NCBI RefSeq assembly: GCF_001941965.1
Contig: NZ_MKZO01000047.1
Coordinates: forward strand, 248,001-312,000
Direction: 5' to 3'
Length of the DNA: 64,000 nucleotides
Source of the DNA: Pseudomonas putida
GTDB lineage: Bacteria > Pseudomonadota > Gammaproteobacteria > Pseudomonadales > Pseudomonadaceae
In this document: one piece after another, positions 39,489-48,172 of the stretch
How the letters are laid out: every line of letters starts with the position of its first letter
How positions within the stretch are numbered: position 1 is the stretch's first letter
Made by a program: the position numbers and the translations under genes
The notes under the pieces: generated by a model
Seen by the model: the letters and a program-made list of their open reading frames with translations, nothing else
Told to the model about the DNA's origin: nothing
Database searches by the model: none

Positions 39489-41948
39489 TCAGAAGTCATA
39501 CTTCACCGACAACATCATGTTCCGCGGCTCCCCGTACACATTGCTCGGCACCGTGACCGAGGAGCTCAGCGAGTTATAGTACTTTTTGTCGAACGCGTTG
39601 TTCAGGTTCAGCTGCGCATCGATATGCTCGGTCGGCTTGAAGCCCAGCATGAGGTCCACCAGCGTGTAGCCATCCTGCTCCACCAGGTAGGTCGTGCCTT
39701 TGTTGTAGATACGGTTCTGGTGGTAGAGCGAACTGCCGACGCGCCACTGATCGAGCATGCCCGGCAACCTATAGGTGGTACTCAGCTTGAACAGGTGGCG
39801 CGGGATGTCGGTGTCGAACAGACGGCCCTCGTTGGCCTTGTTGGCATCCTTGCGGTACTTGGCCTCGGTGAAGGTGTAGCCAGCGCCCATTTGCCAGTCG
39901 GGGGTGAGCTGCCCCTGGAGTTCCAGCTCGATGCCCTGGCTGCGCACTTTGCCTGCGGCCTCATAGCATGAGGTGGTGGGATAGCTCGGGCACAGGCTCT
40001 GGTCGGTGATAGTCTTGGCGCGGTTTTCCTGGTCCAGCTGGAAAATGGCCGCCGAGGCGTTCAGGCCGCCGTCGAAATACTCGCCCTTGATACCCAGTTC
40101 GTAGTTCTTGCCGGTGATGGGCGCGATGATCGAGCCCGAGGTGTCGAAGTAGCTCTGCGGCTTGAAGATATCGGTGTAGCTGACATAGACCGAGTGATGG
40201 GGGGCCAGGTCATAGACCAGGCCCGCATATTTGGTCACGTGGCGGTTGACCTTGAGTTCGGTCGAGGTGCCTTTGTAGGGGGCGCTGGTGTTGTTTTCGT
40301 ACCAGTCCAGGCGGCTGCCGAGGATCAGTTTCAACGGCTCGGCCAGGCTCCAGCGGGTGGTCGCATAGACGCTGTTGAGCTTGGCGTTGGTGTTCTGCCA
40401 GGCGTACTTGCTTTGGCTGTCGATCTTCCGGGTGTTGCCGTCCCAGTTGTAGGGATCGATGTTGCTATGCAGCAGGACATTGGTCGGCACATCGCCATTG
40501 AACACCACGCGGCGATGGCTGGCGCCGAGCACCAGTTCGTGATCGCGGTCCAGCAGGCGGAAGGGACCGCTGGCATAGGCATCGAAGCTGTTCTGGGTTT
40601 CCCGGTAGTGGCCGGCGCCGACGAACTGGTCGTAGGTTCGGGTGGCAGTGCGCCCCAGGATATAGGTGCCCAGCATGTCCAGGTCGGCCCAGGTCCGCGT
40701 GGCCGACACATTGAGTTTCCAACCGTTGTCCAGGGCGTGCTCGATGGCGGCATAGGCCGACGTGCTGGTCTTGTTCCAGTATTCCCAGTCATTGCTCAGC
40801 GAGGTGGAGCGCGACAGCTTCAGGTCGCTGCCGTCGAAGCCTACGGGCAGGCCGGTCCAGCCGTTGCCGTTGTAGTTGTCCTGCTGGCGCGAGGCACTCA
40901 GGGTCAGGGTGGTGCTGTCGTTCAGGTCTGCCTCGAGAATCCCGTAGAACAGGCTGCGCTCGTTATCCAGCGCGTCGCGGAAGCTGCCCTGGGTCTGGTA
41001 GGCACTGACCAGCCGGCCGCGCACCGTACCGTTGTCGGTCAGCGGACCGGACAGGTCGACATCGGTGCGGTAGCGGTCCCAGGTACCGGCGCTGCCCTGG
41101 ATGCTGGCCTGGAAGGCAGGAGTGGGCCGCTTGCGAATCAGGTTGATGGCTGCCGCCGGGTTGCCCGCGCCCTGCATCAGGCCGGTGGCGCCGCGCACGA
41201 CTTCGACCCGGTCGTACAGGGCCATGTCGGCGGACAGCAGGTCCTGGGACAACTGCGAACTGTCGAGGCTGGTGGGCAGGCCGTCGTACATGAGGTTGTC
41301 GAGGGCAAAGCCCCGGGCGTAATAGGTAGAGCGCTCCGGGCCGGTACGGCGGATGACCATGCCCGGGGTGTTCTGCACCACGTCGTTGAGGTCGGCCAGG
41401 GCCTGGTCGTCGAGGCGCTGGCGGGTCATCACCGTGACGCTTTGCGGGGTTTCCCGCAGTGACATCGCCAGTTTGGTCGCAGTCTTTTGCGCGCCGGTGG
41501 TGTAGGAGCCAGTACCTTCGGTGATATCGCCAAGGCGTTGGGCTTCGATGCTGGTGGCGCCCAGTTGCACGACGGAGGCCTCGCTGCTGATGGTTTCAAG
41601 CAGGTAGTTGTCGCCCGTCCTGAGCACCTGCAGTCCTGAGCCGCGCAGCAGCACGGCGAAGCCCTGGTCCACGCTGTAGTTGCCCTGCAGGCCTGGTGTC
41701 TGGCGGCCATGGGTCAAGGCGGCATCGAACGACAGCACCACGCCGGCTTCGCGGGCGAACTGGTTCAGGGCGCTGCCCAGGGCACCCGGGGCGATGCTGT
41801 AGGTGCGTGATGGCTGTTCGGCGTAGGCCTGGCCAGCGTCGCCCAGCAGCGGCTGGATGATCCCGGCCTGCAGGGCGACGGCGGCGCCCAGCAGCAACCT
41901 GGGCAGGGTCGGACCAGGGGTGATCAGGGGGCGGATAAAGCGTGGCAT
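39489..41948 (-). CDS. TonB-dependent siderophore receptor with STN domain
   Basis: 819 residues from the ATG at 41948 (AGGAG 6 nt upstream). Signal peptide (LLLGAAVALQAGIIQPLLGDAGQAYA), STN domain (YSIAPGALGSALNQFAREAGVVLSFD), plug (ETPQSVTVMTRQRLDDQALADLNDV, RVEVVRGATGLMQGAGNPAAAINLIRKRP) and barrel ending NVYGEPRNMMLSVKYDF with terminal Phe. Similar in class to the receptor at 32614 but clearly another one. Third gene of the ECF/FecR/receptor set read on the minus strand. Confidence 0.95.
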   Translation of the reverse strand: MPRFIRPLITPGPTLPRLLLGAAVALQAGIIQPLLGDAGQAYAEQPSRTYSIAPGALGSALNQFAREAGVVLSFDAALTHGRQTPGLQGNYSVDQGFAVLLRGSGLQVLRTGDNYLLETISSEASVVQLGATSIEAQRLGDITEGTGSYTTGAQKTATKLAMSLRETPQSVTVMTRQRLDDQALADLNDVVQNTPGMVIRRTGPERSTYYARGFALDNLMYDGLPTSLDSSQLSQDLLSADMALYDRVEVVRGATGLMQGAGNPAAAINLIRKRPTPAFQASIQGSAGTWDRYRTDVDLSGPLTDNGTVRGRLVSAYQTQGSFRDALDNERSLFYGILEADLNDSTTLTLSASRQQDNYNGNGWTGLPVGFDGSDLKLSRSTSLSNDWEYWNKTSTSAYAAIEHALDNGWKLNVSATRTWADLDMLGTYILGRTATRTYDQFVGAGHYRETQNSFDAYASGPFRLLDRDHELVLGASHRRVVFNGDVPTNVLLHSNIDPYNWDGNTRKIDSQSKYAWQNTNAKLNSVYATTRWSLAEPLKLILGSRLDWYENNTSAPYKGTSTELKVNRHVTKYAGLVYDLAPHHSVYVSYTDIFKPQSYFDTSGSIIAPITGKNYELGIKGEYFDGGLNASAAIFQLDQENRAKTITDQSLCPSYPTTSCYEAAGKVRSQGIELELQGQLTPDWQMGAGYTFTEAKYRKDANKANEGRLFDTDIPRHLFKLSTTYRLPGMLDQWRVGSSLYHQNRIYNKGTTYLVEQDGYTLVDLMLGFKPTEHIDAQLNLNNAFDKKYYNSLSSSVTVPSNVYGEPRNMMLSVKYDF

Positions 41949-42035
41949 GACGGCTCCTTCGAAGGCCTGTTTCAGGCGGTTGTCAGGAGAGCACGGACAA
42001 CTCGCGGAATCCGACAACGGACCTGCGAACTTTTT

Positions 42036-42977
42036 TCACGCTGCTGCAGTGAACCGCGTCCAGAAGCGGGTACGCGTGTGCATCTGGAGCTTGAGGGCCT
42101 GGGCGATGACCTGCAGCGTGCGGTCGATATCGTCGAGCGGATAGACCCCGGACACCCGCAGGCCGGCGATCGACTCGTCGCAGCGGATGAAGCCGCGGCG
42201 GTAACGTTCAAGCTCGGCAAGGGTGCGGTCCAGGCGCCAGTCGTCGACCACCAGGCGACCCTGGCTCCAGGCGCCCTGGCTGACGTCCGTGACGTGCGGC
42301 GCGGGCAGGGGGCCGGTGTCGAAGTCCAGGCCCATGCCGGCATCCACCCGCAGTGGCGTGCCGGCGCTGGCATTGCTGACGGCCACCGCATGTTCCAGCA
42401 CGCTGAGGCGGGTGTGGTCGTCGAACAGGCGGATGCCGAAGCGGGTGCCCAGGGCGCGCATGTCACCGTGAGGACTGCGCACGCTGAGCGGGCGCGGGTC
42501 GGCGGCGGTCTCCACGAGGATTTCCCCGGCCCTCAGCAGGATCAGGCGCTGATCTGCGTCGTAGCGGATATCCACTGCGCTGCCGGTGTTGAGGAACAGG
42601 CGCGAGCCGTCGGCCAGCAGCAGGTTGCGGCGTTCGCCAATAGCGGTACGCAGATCGGCGAGCCATACCGGCGAGCGCTGGTAACCGCCCCACGCCAGGC
42701 CGGCCGCGCCCAACCCGAAGAGCATGCCCTTGAGCAGCGCGCGGCGTCCGCTGGCGCTGGCATCGGTACTCAGGGTGTATCGGGCCAGGCCGCCGGAAAT
42801 CCCTTGCAGGCCGGCCTGCAGACGCTCCACCCGCTGCCAGGCCCAGGGATGCAACGGGTCGGCCAGCAACCAGTCCTGCAATTGCTCGCGGGTAGTTTGG
42901 CAGTGCGGCATGGCGCATAACCGGGCATGCCACTGTGCCGCCGCGCGCAGGGCCAGGTGGCGATCGGACAGGGTCAT
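42036..42977 (-). CDS. FecR-type regulator
   Basis: 313 residues. N-terminal cytoplasmic domain (LQDWLLADPLHPWAWQRVERLQ), a short hydrophobic segment (LLKGMLFGLGAAGLAWGG), and the FecR periplasmic domain (RRNLLLADGSRLFLNTGSAVDIRYDADQR, GEILVETAAD, MRALGTRFGIRL). Starts inside the sigma gene stop (ATGA overlap at 42974-42977). Signals the downstream receptor's ligand state to the sigma factor. Confidence 0.92.
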   Translation of the reverse strand: MTLSDRHLALRAAAQWHARLCAMPHCQTTREQLQDWLLADPLHPWAWQRVERLQAGLQGISGGLARYTLSTDASASGRRALLKGMLFGLGAAGLAWGGYQRSPVWLADLRTAIGERRNLLLADGSRLFLNTGSAVDIRYDADQRLILLRAGEILVETAADPRPLSVRSPHGDMRALGTRFGIRLFDDHTRLSVLEHAVAVSNASAGTPLRVDAGMGLDFDTGPLPAPHVTDVSQGAWSQGRLVVDDWRLDRTLAELERYRRGFIRCDESIAGLRVSGVYPLDDIDRTLQVIAQALKLQMHTRTRFWTRFTAAA

Positions 42978-43501
42978 GCCTGCGAGTCCAGCTCGAAGAA
43001 CAGGCAGCGCTCGGTGGCCTTGGCCATGTACTTGGTCACCGAGCTGACGCTCACGCCGAGGCGCGCGGCGACTTCGCCGTAGGCCATGCCGTCGAGCTGC
43101 ACGTAGAAGAAGGCCTGGCGCACCTTGGTGTCCAAGCCGTCGAGCATCGCATCCAGCTGCAGCAGGGTTTCCATGACCATGATCCGGCGTTCGGGTGAGC
43201 ACTCCTGCATCAAAGGCTCGTTGGCCAGGTATTCCAGGTACGACCTTTCCAATTGGCGACGGCGCAACTGGTCGATCATCAGGCGCTTGGCCACGGTCGC
43301 CAGGTAACTGCGTGGCTCTTGTGGAACGCGGGTCAGCGCACTGCTGATCAGGCGCACGAAGGTGTCCTGGGTCAGGTCCGCCGCCTGCTCGCGGTCGCCC
43401 AGGCGTCGGAGCAGCCAGCCCAGCAGCCATTGGTTGTGGTCGCGATAAAGGCCGTGCATGTCGTCGTGCAGGGAAGAGGGGGGCAGCGAGCCGTTGGACA
43501 C
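42974..43501 (-). CDS. FecI-type ECF sigma factor
   Basis: 175 residues starting at GTG 43501, chosen because AGGAG lies 7 nt before it; the longer frame to 43573 has none. Region 2 (LYRDHNQWLLGWLLRRLGDREQAADLTQDTFVRLI) and region 4 (LDTKVRQAFFYVQLDGMAYGEVAARLGVSVSSVTKYM) are clear. First gene of the minus-strand iron-uptake set. Confidence 0.92.
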   Translation of the reverse strand: MSNGSLPPSSLHDDMHGLYRDHNQWLLGWLLRRLGDREQAADLTQDTFVRLISSALTRVPQEPRSYLATVAKRLMIDQLRRRQLERSYLEYLANEPLMQECSPERRIMVMETLLQLDAMLDGLDTKVRQAFFYVQLDGMAYGEVAARLGVSVSSVTKYMAKATERCLFFELDSQA

Positions 43502-43528
43502 CGGGAACTCCTTGAGCCCACTAACGCG

Positions 43529-43547
43529 GATAAGAATTGATCGCAAT
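43529..43547. promoter_or_regulatory. possible Fur box before the second sigma gene
   Basis: On the minus strand ATTGCGATCAATTCTTATC shares its second half (AAT-TTATC) with the Fur consensus and sits 28 bp before the GTG. Only one half is convincing. Confidence 0.3.
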
Positions 43548-43688
43548 TGTACGCTTCGCCAAGGACTTTGCAATCACCAGGTTTCTGGCATGTCGTTCAA
43601 CTTCCCGAGTTTCCTGGAACCAAAAACCCCCGCAAAGCCTCCATCAGATGGCAGACTCTCCCCACCACCACCTTTGTAGAGATGCTCC

Positions 43689-45542
43689 ATGCTTCGTGTT
43701 TTCGAACGCCGCCTCGACCCATTCCCGCCTGACGAACTCCCGCCACCTCCCGTTGGCCTGCTGCGTTTCCTCTGGGCCTGCACCCGCGGCGCCCGGGGTT
43801 ACGTGCTGCTTTTCGCCCTGTTGAGCGCCGCCGTTTCGATCTACGAAGCCTGGCTGTTTTCCTTCCTCGGCGAGGTCGTCGATCTGCTGTCCGCCTGGCA
43901 GGCCGGCGGTACGGCAGGCGAGCAGGAGAGCCGCGTGCTGTGGGGCATCGGCATCGTGCTGGTGACCAGCATCGGCCTGGTGGCGCTACGCACCATGGTT
44001 CAGCACCAGGTACTGGCGATCAACCTGCCGCTGCGCCTGCGCTGGGACTTCCACCGCCTGATGCTGCGCCAGAGCCTGTCGTTCTTCTCCGACGAGTTCT
44101 CCGGGCGGGTCACTACCAAGGTGATGCAGACCGCGCTGGCGGTGCGCGAAGTGCTGTTCACCCTGATCGAGATCCTTCCCGGCATCGGCGTGTACTTCAT
44201 CGCGATCATCGCCCTGGCCGGCGGCTTCGCCCTCAAGCTGATGCTGCCGTTCATTGCCTGGATCGTCCTGTTCGGCCTGGCCATGCTGTATTTCGTGCCG
44301 CGCCTGGGCAAGGTCGGCCAGGAGCAGGCCAATGCGCGTTCGTCCATGACCGGGCGGGTGTCGGATGCCTACACCAATATCACCACGGTCAAGCTGTTCT
44401 CCCATTCCAAGCGCGAGGCGCATTTCGCCCGCGCGGCGATGGAGGACTTCAAGGAAACCGGCTTCCGCCAGATGCGCCTGGTCAGCCTGTTCGAGATCGT
44501 CAACCAGGCCCTGGTGGTCGGCCTGATCATCGGTGCCGGCGGCTATTCCCTGTGGCTCTGGCACCAGGGCGATGTCGGTACCGGCGCGGTGGCGGCGATC
44601 ACCGCCATGGCCCTGCGCATCAACGGCATGTCGCACTGGATCATGTGGCAGATGACCTCGCTGTTCGAAAGCATCGGCACCGTGCAGGACGGCATGCAGA
44701 CCCTGACCCTGGGCCCCAAGGTGGTGGATGCCGACGACGCCGGCGAGTTGAAGACCTCCGGCGGTGCGGTGAGCTTCGACAACGTGTGCTTCAACTACAA
44801 CGGCGAGCGCCAGGTCCTCGATGGCCTGAGCCTGAACATCCGTCCGGGCGAGAAGATCGGCCTGGTGGGCCGCTCCGGCGCCGGCAAGTCGACCCTGATC
44901 AACCTGCTGCTGCGCTTCTACGATGTCGACAGCGGCACGATCCGCATCGATGGCCAGGACATTTCCAAAGTCACCCAGGACAGCCTGCGCAGCGCCATTG
45001 GCATGGTCACCCAGGACACCTCGCTGCTGCATCGCTCGATCCGCGACAACATCGCCTACGGCCGCCCGGAAGCTAGCGATGCGCAAGTCCGGGCGGCTGC
45101 GATCAACGCCCAGGCCGACGACTTCATCCGCCAGTTGAGCGACCGCCAGGGTCATAGCGGCTACGACACCCTGGTCGGCGAGCGCGGTATCAAGCTTTCC
45201 GGCGGCCAGCGCCAGCGCATCGCCATTGCCCGGGTGATGCTGAAGAACGCGCCGATCCTGCTGCTGGACGAAGCCACCAGCGCCCTAGACTCGGAAGTGG
45301 AGGTCGCCATCCAGGAAAGCCTCGACGAGATGATGCAGGGCAAGACCGTCATCGCCATCGCCCACCGGCTGTCTACCATTGCGGCCATGGATCGGTTGAT
45401 CGTCATGGACAACGGTCAGATCATCGAGCAGGGCACCCACGCCGAACTGCTGGCGAAAAACGGCACCTACGCCCGGCTCTGGCAGCACCAGAGCGGTGGC
45501 TTCCTCGGTGAGGACCAGGGTGTGGTCGAGGCCGTGGAGTAA
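43689..45542 (+). CDS. ABC exporter, fused permease-ATPase (half transporter)
   Basis: 617 residues. Six membrane helices (about 35-330) with DEFSGRVTTKVMQTALAVRE in a coupling region, then the ATPase: Walker A VGRSGAGKSTL, signature LSGGQRQRIAIARVM, Walker B ILLLDEATSALDSE and the H-loop AIAHRLST. A homodimeric multidrug- or lipid-type exporter (MsbA/YddA-like). Substrate unknown. The next gene starts 23 bases later. Confidence 0.92.
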   Translation: MLRVFERRLDPFPPDELPPPPVGLLRFLWACTRGARGYVLLFALLSAAVSIYEAWLFSFLGEVVDLLSAWQAGGTAGEQESRVLWGIGIVLVTSIGLVALRTMVQHQVLAINLPLRLRWDFHRLMLRQSLSFFSDEFSGRVTTKVMQTALAVREVLFTLIEILPGIGVYFIAIIALAGGFALKLMLPFIAWIVLFGLAMLYFVPRLGKVGQEQANARSSMTGRVSDAYTNITTVKLFSHSKREAHFARAAMEDFKETGFRQMRLVSLFEIVNQALVVGLIIGAGGYSLWLWHQGDVGTGAVAAITAMALRINGMSHWIMWQMTSLFESIGTVQDGMQTLTLGPKVVDADDAGELKTSGGAVSFDNVCFNYNGERQVLDGLSLNIRPGEKIGLVGRSGAGKSTLINLLLRFYDVDSGTIRIDGQDISKVTQDSLRSAIGMVTQDTSLLHRSIRDNIAYGRPEASDAQVRAAAINAQADDFIRQLSDRQGHSGYDTLVGERGIKLSGGQRQRIAIARVMLKNAPILLLDEATSALDSEVEVAIQESLDEMMQGKTVIAIAHRLSTIAAMDRLIVMDNGQIIEQGTHAELLAKNGTYARLWQHQSGGFLGEDQGVVEAVE

Positions 45543-45565
45543 TGACGGATTCACAAGGAGCTGCA

Positions 45566-46297
45566 ATGAAACTGATCGCCGCACAGATCGCCTGCGTTCC
45601 TGGCGATGTCGAGCACAACCTCGACAAGCATGTCGATATCATCGAGATCGCCGCCAGCCTGGGGGCCGATGCCATCGTCTTTCCGGAACTGTCCCTGACC
45701 GGTTATGAACCGCGCCTGGCCGAGGTGCTGGCGATGCAGCCGGAGGACGAGCGGCTGGATGTCTTCCAGTGGCTGAGCGACCGTTTCGGCCTGCTGATCG
45801 CCGTGGGGGCGCCGATCCGCAAGGCCGGTGGCAACCGCATCGGCATGCTGGTGTTCCAGCCGGAGCTGCCGCGCAGCCTGTACTGCAAGCAGCGCCTGCA
45901 TCCGGATGAGCTGCCGTTCTTCCTGCCGGGGGCCGGGCAAAGCCTGTTTACCCGCGGCGACTATCGTCTGGCCCCGGCCATCTGCTTCGAGTCGCTGCAA
46001 GCCGAGCATGCGCAACATGCCGCGCAGGCCGGAGCACAGGTGTATTTCACCAGCGTGGCCAAATCGCAGCGCGGGGTGGACAGCGCTTATGGGCATTACC
46101 CGATGATTGCCCGGGAGCATGGCATGACGGTACTGATGGCCAACTGCGTGGGGCGGGCGGATGACTCTATCGCGGCCGGGCAGTCGGGGGTGTGGAACGC
46201 CGAGGGCCTACTGGTGGCCGGGGCCGATGCGGTCAGCGAAGCGCTGGTGGTGTATGAGCTCGGGACCGGGGAGGGTGAGGTAATCGGGTTGCAGTGA
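45566..46297 (+). CDS. carbon-nitrogen hydrolase (nitrilase superfamily)
   Basis: 243 residues. The Glu-Lys-Cys triad is visible: Glu41 in VFPELSLTGYE, Lys108 in LYCKQRLHPDE and Cys140 in APAICFESL. Related to omega-amidases and N-carbamoyl-type hydrolases. ATG at 45566 behind AGGAG; probably co-transcribed with the ABC exporter gene. Substrate not evident. Confidence 0.9.
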   Translation: MKLIAAQIACVPGDVEHNLDKHVDIIEIAASLGADAIVFPELSLTGYEPRLAEVLAMQPEDERLDVFQWLSDRFGLLIAVGAPIRKAGGNRIGMLVFQPELPRSLYCKQRLHPDELPFFLPGAGQSLFTRGDYRLAPAICFESLQAEHAQHAAQAGAQVYFTSVAKSQRGVDSAYGHYPMIAREHGMTVLMANCVGRADDSIAAGQSGVWNAEGLLVAGADAVSEALVVYELGTGEGEVIGLQ

Positions 46298-46321
46298 CGC
46301 CCGGGAAGCGATGAGGACTCT

Positions 46322-46513
46322 TTGCGGGCTGCGTTGTCATGCGCAGAACAGTGCTCGAGCACTGCGCTGGCTTGTCGGAGTGCCGAACCGTTCGCCATTC
46401 GCCATGCCGCCGACAGCCAGCCCGTCGCCAGCAATGACCACGCGCCGGGGCGTGCTGCCAACCGGCGCGTGGATATCCATCTGTTGCCTCAGGCCCAGGG
46501 CTGTGGGGCGTGA
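46322..46513 (+). pseudogene. C-terminal remnant of an OmpA-domain protein
   Basis: The frame ending at 46513 encodes PFAIRHAADSQPVASND and GRAANRRVDIHLLP, which is the end of the OmpA/MotB peptidoglycan-binding domain (usual GESQPVASNDT-GRAQNRRVE). Just upstream, another frame encodes LSECRTV, matching the LSERRAQ segment that comes before it in intact proteins, so a frame change or deletion lies near 46380. No start or 5' part is left. Confidence 0.65.
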
Positions 46514-46517
46514 ATCG

Positions 46518-47918
46518 TCAGGCCTGGCCGCAGGCCTGCGCACCGAGCCCCTGCCGGCGTGAACGCATCACCCCCAGCAACGCAATGCCCCCCGCCAACG
46601 CCAGCGTCGCCGTCACTTCCAGGCGGTGCGCCGGCATCACGAACATCACCCCCAGGGCGAACACGATAAAGGCGATCACCGCCAGGGTCAGCCAGGGGAA
46701 CAGCCACATGCGGAACTCCAGCGCCTTGCCTTCACGGCGCAGGATGCCGCGCATGCGCAGTTGCGAGCAGGCGATCACCAGGTACACCAGCAGGGCGATC
46801 GACCCGGACGTGGCCAGCAGGAACTGGAACACGTGGGCCGGGGCGAAATAGTTGACCACCGTGGCGAGCATGCCGATCAGGGTGCTGGCGATCACTGCTG
46901 CGCGCGGTACGCCGCGGGATGAAGTGCGTTGCAGCAGCGCCGGGGCGTCGCCGCGTTTGCCGAGGGAGAAGACCATCCGCGAGGAGATGTAGATTGACGA
47001 GTTCAGGCAACTGGCGACCGCCACCAGCACCACCGCGTCCACCAGCAGCTTGGCGTAGGGAATCTGCATGATTTCCAGGGCGCGCTGGTAGGAGCCCTGG
47101 ACCGGCAGCAGCGGGTCGTTCCACGGCACGATGGAAATGATCACGAAGATCGACAGCAGGTAGAACACGCTGATCCGCCAGATCACCGAGCGGGTGGCGC
47201 GGGCGATGTTGCCGGCGGGGTTGCTGGACTCCGAGGCGGCGATGGTCACGGCTTCGGTGCCCATGAAGCTGAACATGGTGGTGAGCAGGGCGCCGATGAT
47301 CGCGGTCCAGCCGTTGGGCAGGAAGCCGCCCTGGGTCTGCAGGAGCTGGTTCAGGCCGCTGACCTCGCGACCTGGCAGGCCGCCGAGCAGGGCGAAGAAG
47401 CCCAGGCCGATGAAGGCCACGATGGCGATGATCTTGAGCATGGCGAACCAGAACTCGAACTCGCCGTACTTGCCGACGCTGGCCAGGTTGGTGGTGGTCA
47501 GGGCCACGGTCAGGCCGAGGGCGAACAGCCAGGCATCGACCTGCGGGAACCAGGCATTGAGTACCACGCCGGCGGCGATGGCTTCGATGGGGATCACCAG
47601 CACCCAGAACCACCAGTACAGCCAGCCGATGCTGAACCCGGCCCAGCGCCCGATGGCGCGGTCGGCGTAGGTGGAGAAGGAGCCGGTATCGGGGCTGGCG
47701 ACCGCCATTTCCCCGAGCATGCGCATCACCAGCACCACCAGGGAGCCGGCCATGACGTAGGCGAGAATGGCGGCGGGGCCGGCGGCGGCAATGGCATGTC
47801 CGGAACCGACGAACAGTCCGGCGCCGATCACCCCGGCGATGGACAGCATGGTGACATGGCGCGGTTTGAAACCCTGCGCCAGTTGTGCACGATCACGCGA
47901 CGTGGAGGGTGTATTCAT
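46518..47918 (-). CDS. amino-acid permease, GabP/AnsP-like APC family
   Basis: 466 residues with 12 membrane segments. LKPRHVTMLSIAGVIGAGLFVGSG-type start (GFKPRHVTMLSIAGVIGAGLF) and EMAVASPDTGSFSTYADRAIGRWAGFSIGWLYW are the amino-acid transporter signature; the wording is closest to the gamma-aminobutyrate permease branch. Imports an amino acid with protons; GABA is the best guess. Starts at ATG 47918; a promoter must lie in the 254-bp gap upstream. Confidence 0.88.
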   Translation of the reverse strand: MNTPSTSRDRAQLAQGFKPRHVTMLSIAGVIGAGLFVGSGHAIAAAGPAAILAYVMAGSLVVLVMRMLGEMAVASPDTGSFSTYADRAIGRWAGFSIGWLYWWFWVLVIPIEAIAAGVVLNAWFPQVDAWLFALGLTVALTTTNLASVGKYGEFEFWFAMLKIIAIVAFIGLGFFALLGGLPGREVSGLNQLLQTQGGFLPNGWTAIIGALLTTMFSFMGTEAVTIAASESSNPAGNIARATRSVIWRISVFYLLSIFVIISIVPWNDPLLPVQGSYQRALEIMQIPYAKLLVDAVVLVAVASCLNSSIYISSRMVFSLGKRGDAPALLQRTSSRGVPRAAVIASTLIGMLATVVNYFAPAHVFQFLLATSGSIALLVYLVIACSQLRMRGILRREGKALEFRMWLFPWLTLAVIAFIVFALGVMFVMPAHRLEVTATLALAGGIALLGVMRSRRQGLGAQACGQA

Positions 47919-48120
47919 CCTGAAGGCCTTTTGTTATTGGACTTGTTATGCAATGGCACTGAAGGACTGCGCTCGGGCACGCAGCGCAGCCCTGTGCCGA
48001 AGCTAGGCCGTTACGGAAGGTGTCTGTTGCCTGGGTTTGCCGCGTTCATTGCTGAAAGCGACATTGGCATGCCGGAGGGCGGTGCTGCGGCGAACACAAT
48101 TCTGTGGCTCGCCCAGCTCC

Positions 48121-48152
48121 CTGTGTGGAGCTGGCTTGCCAGCGATGAGGCC
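48121..48152. repeat. single REP
   Basis: TGTGTGGAGCTGGCTTGCCA followed by GCGATGAGGCC, a slightly changed copy in the gap between the permease and the DUF1444-like gene. Confidence 0.85.
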
Positions 48153-48172
48153 TGGAGGACGACGAAGCCTGT

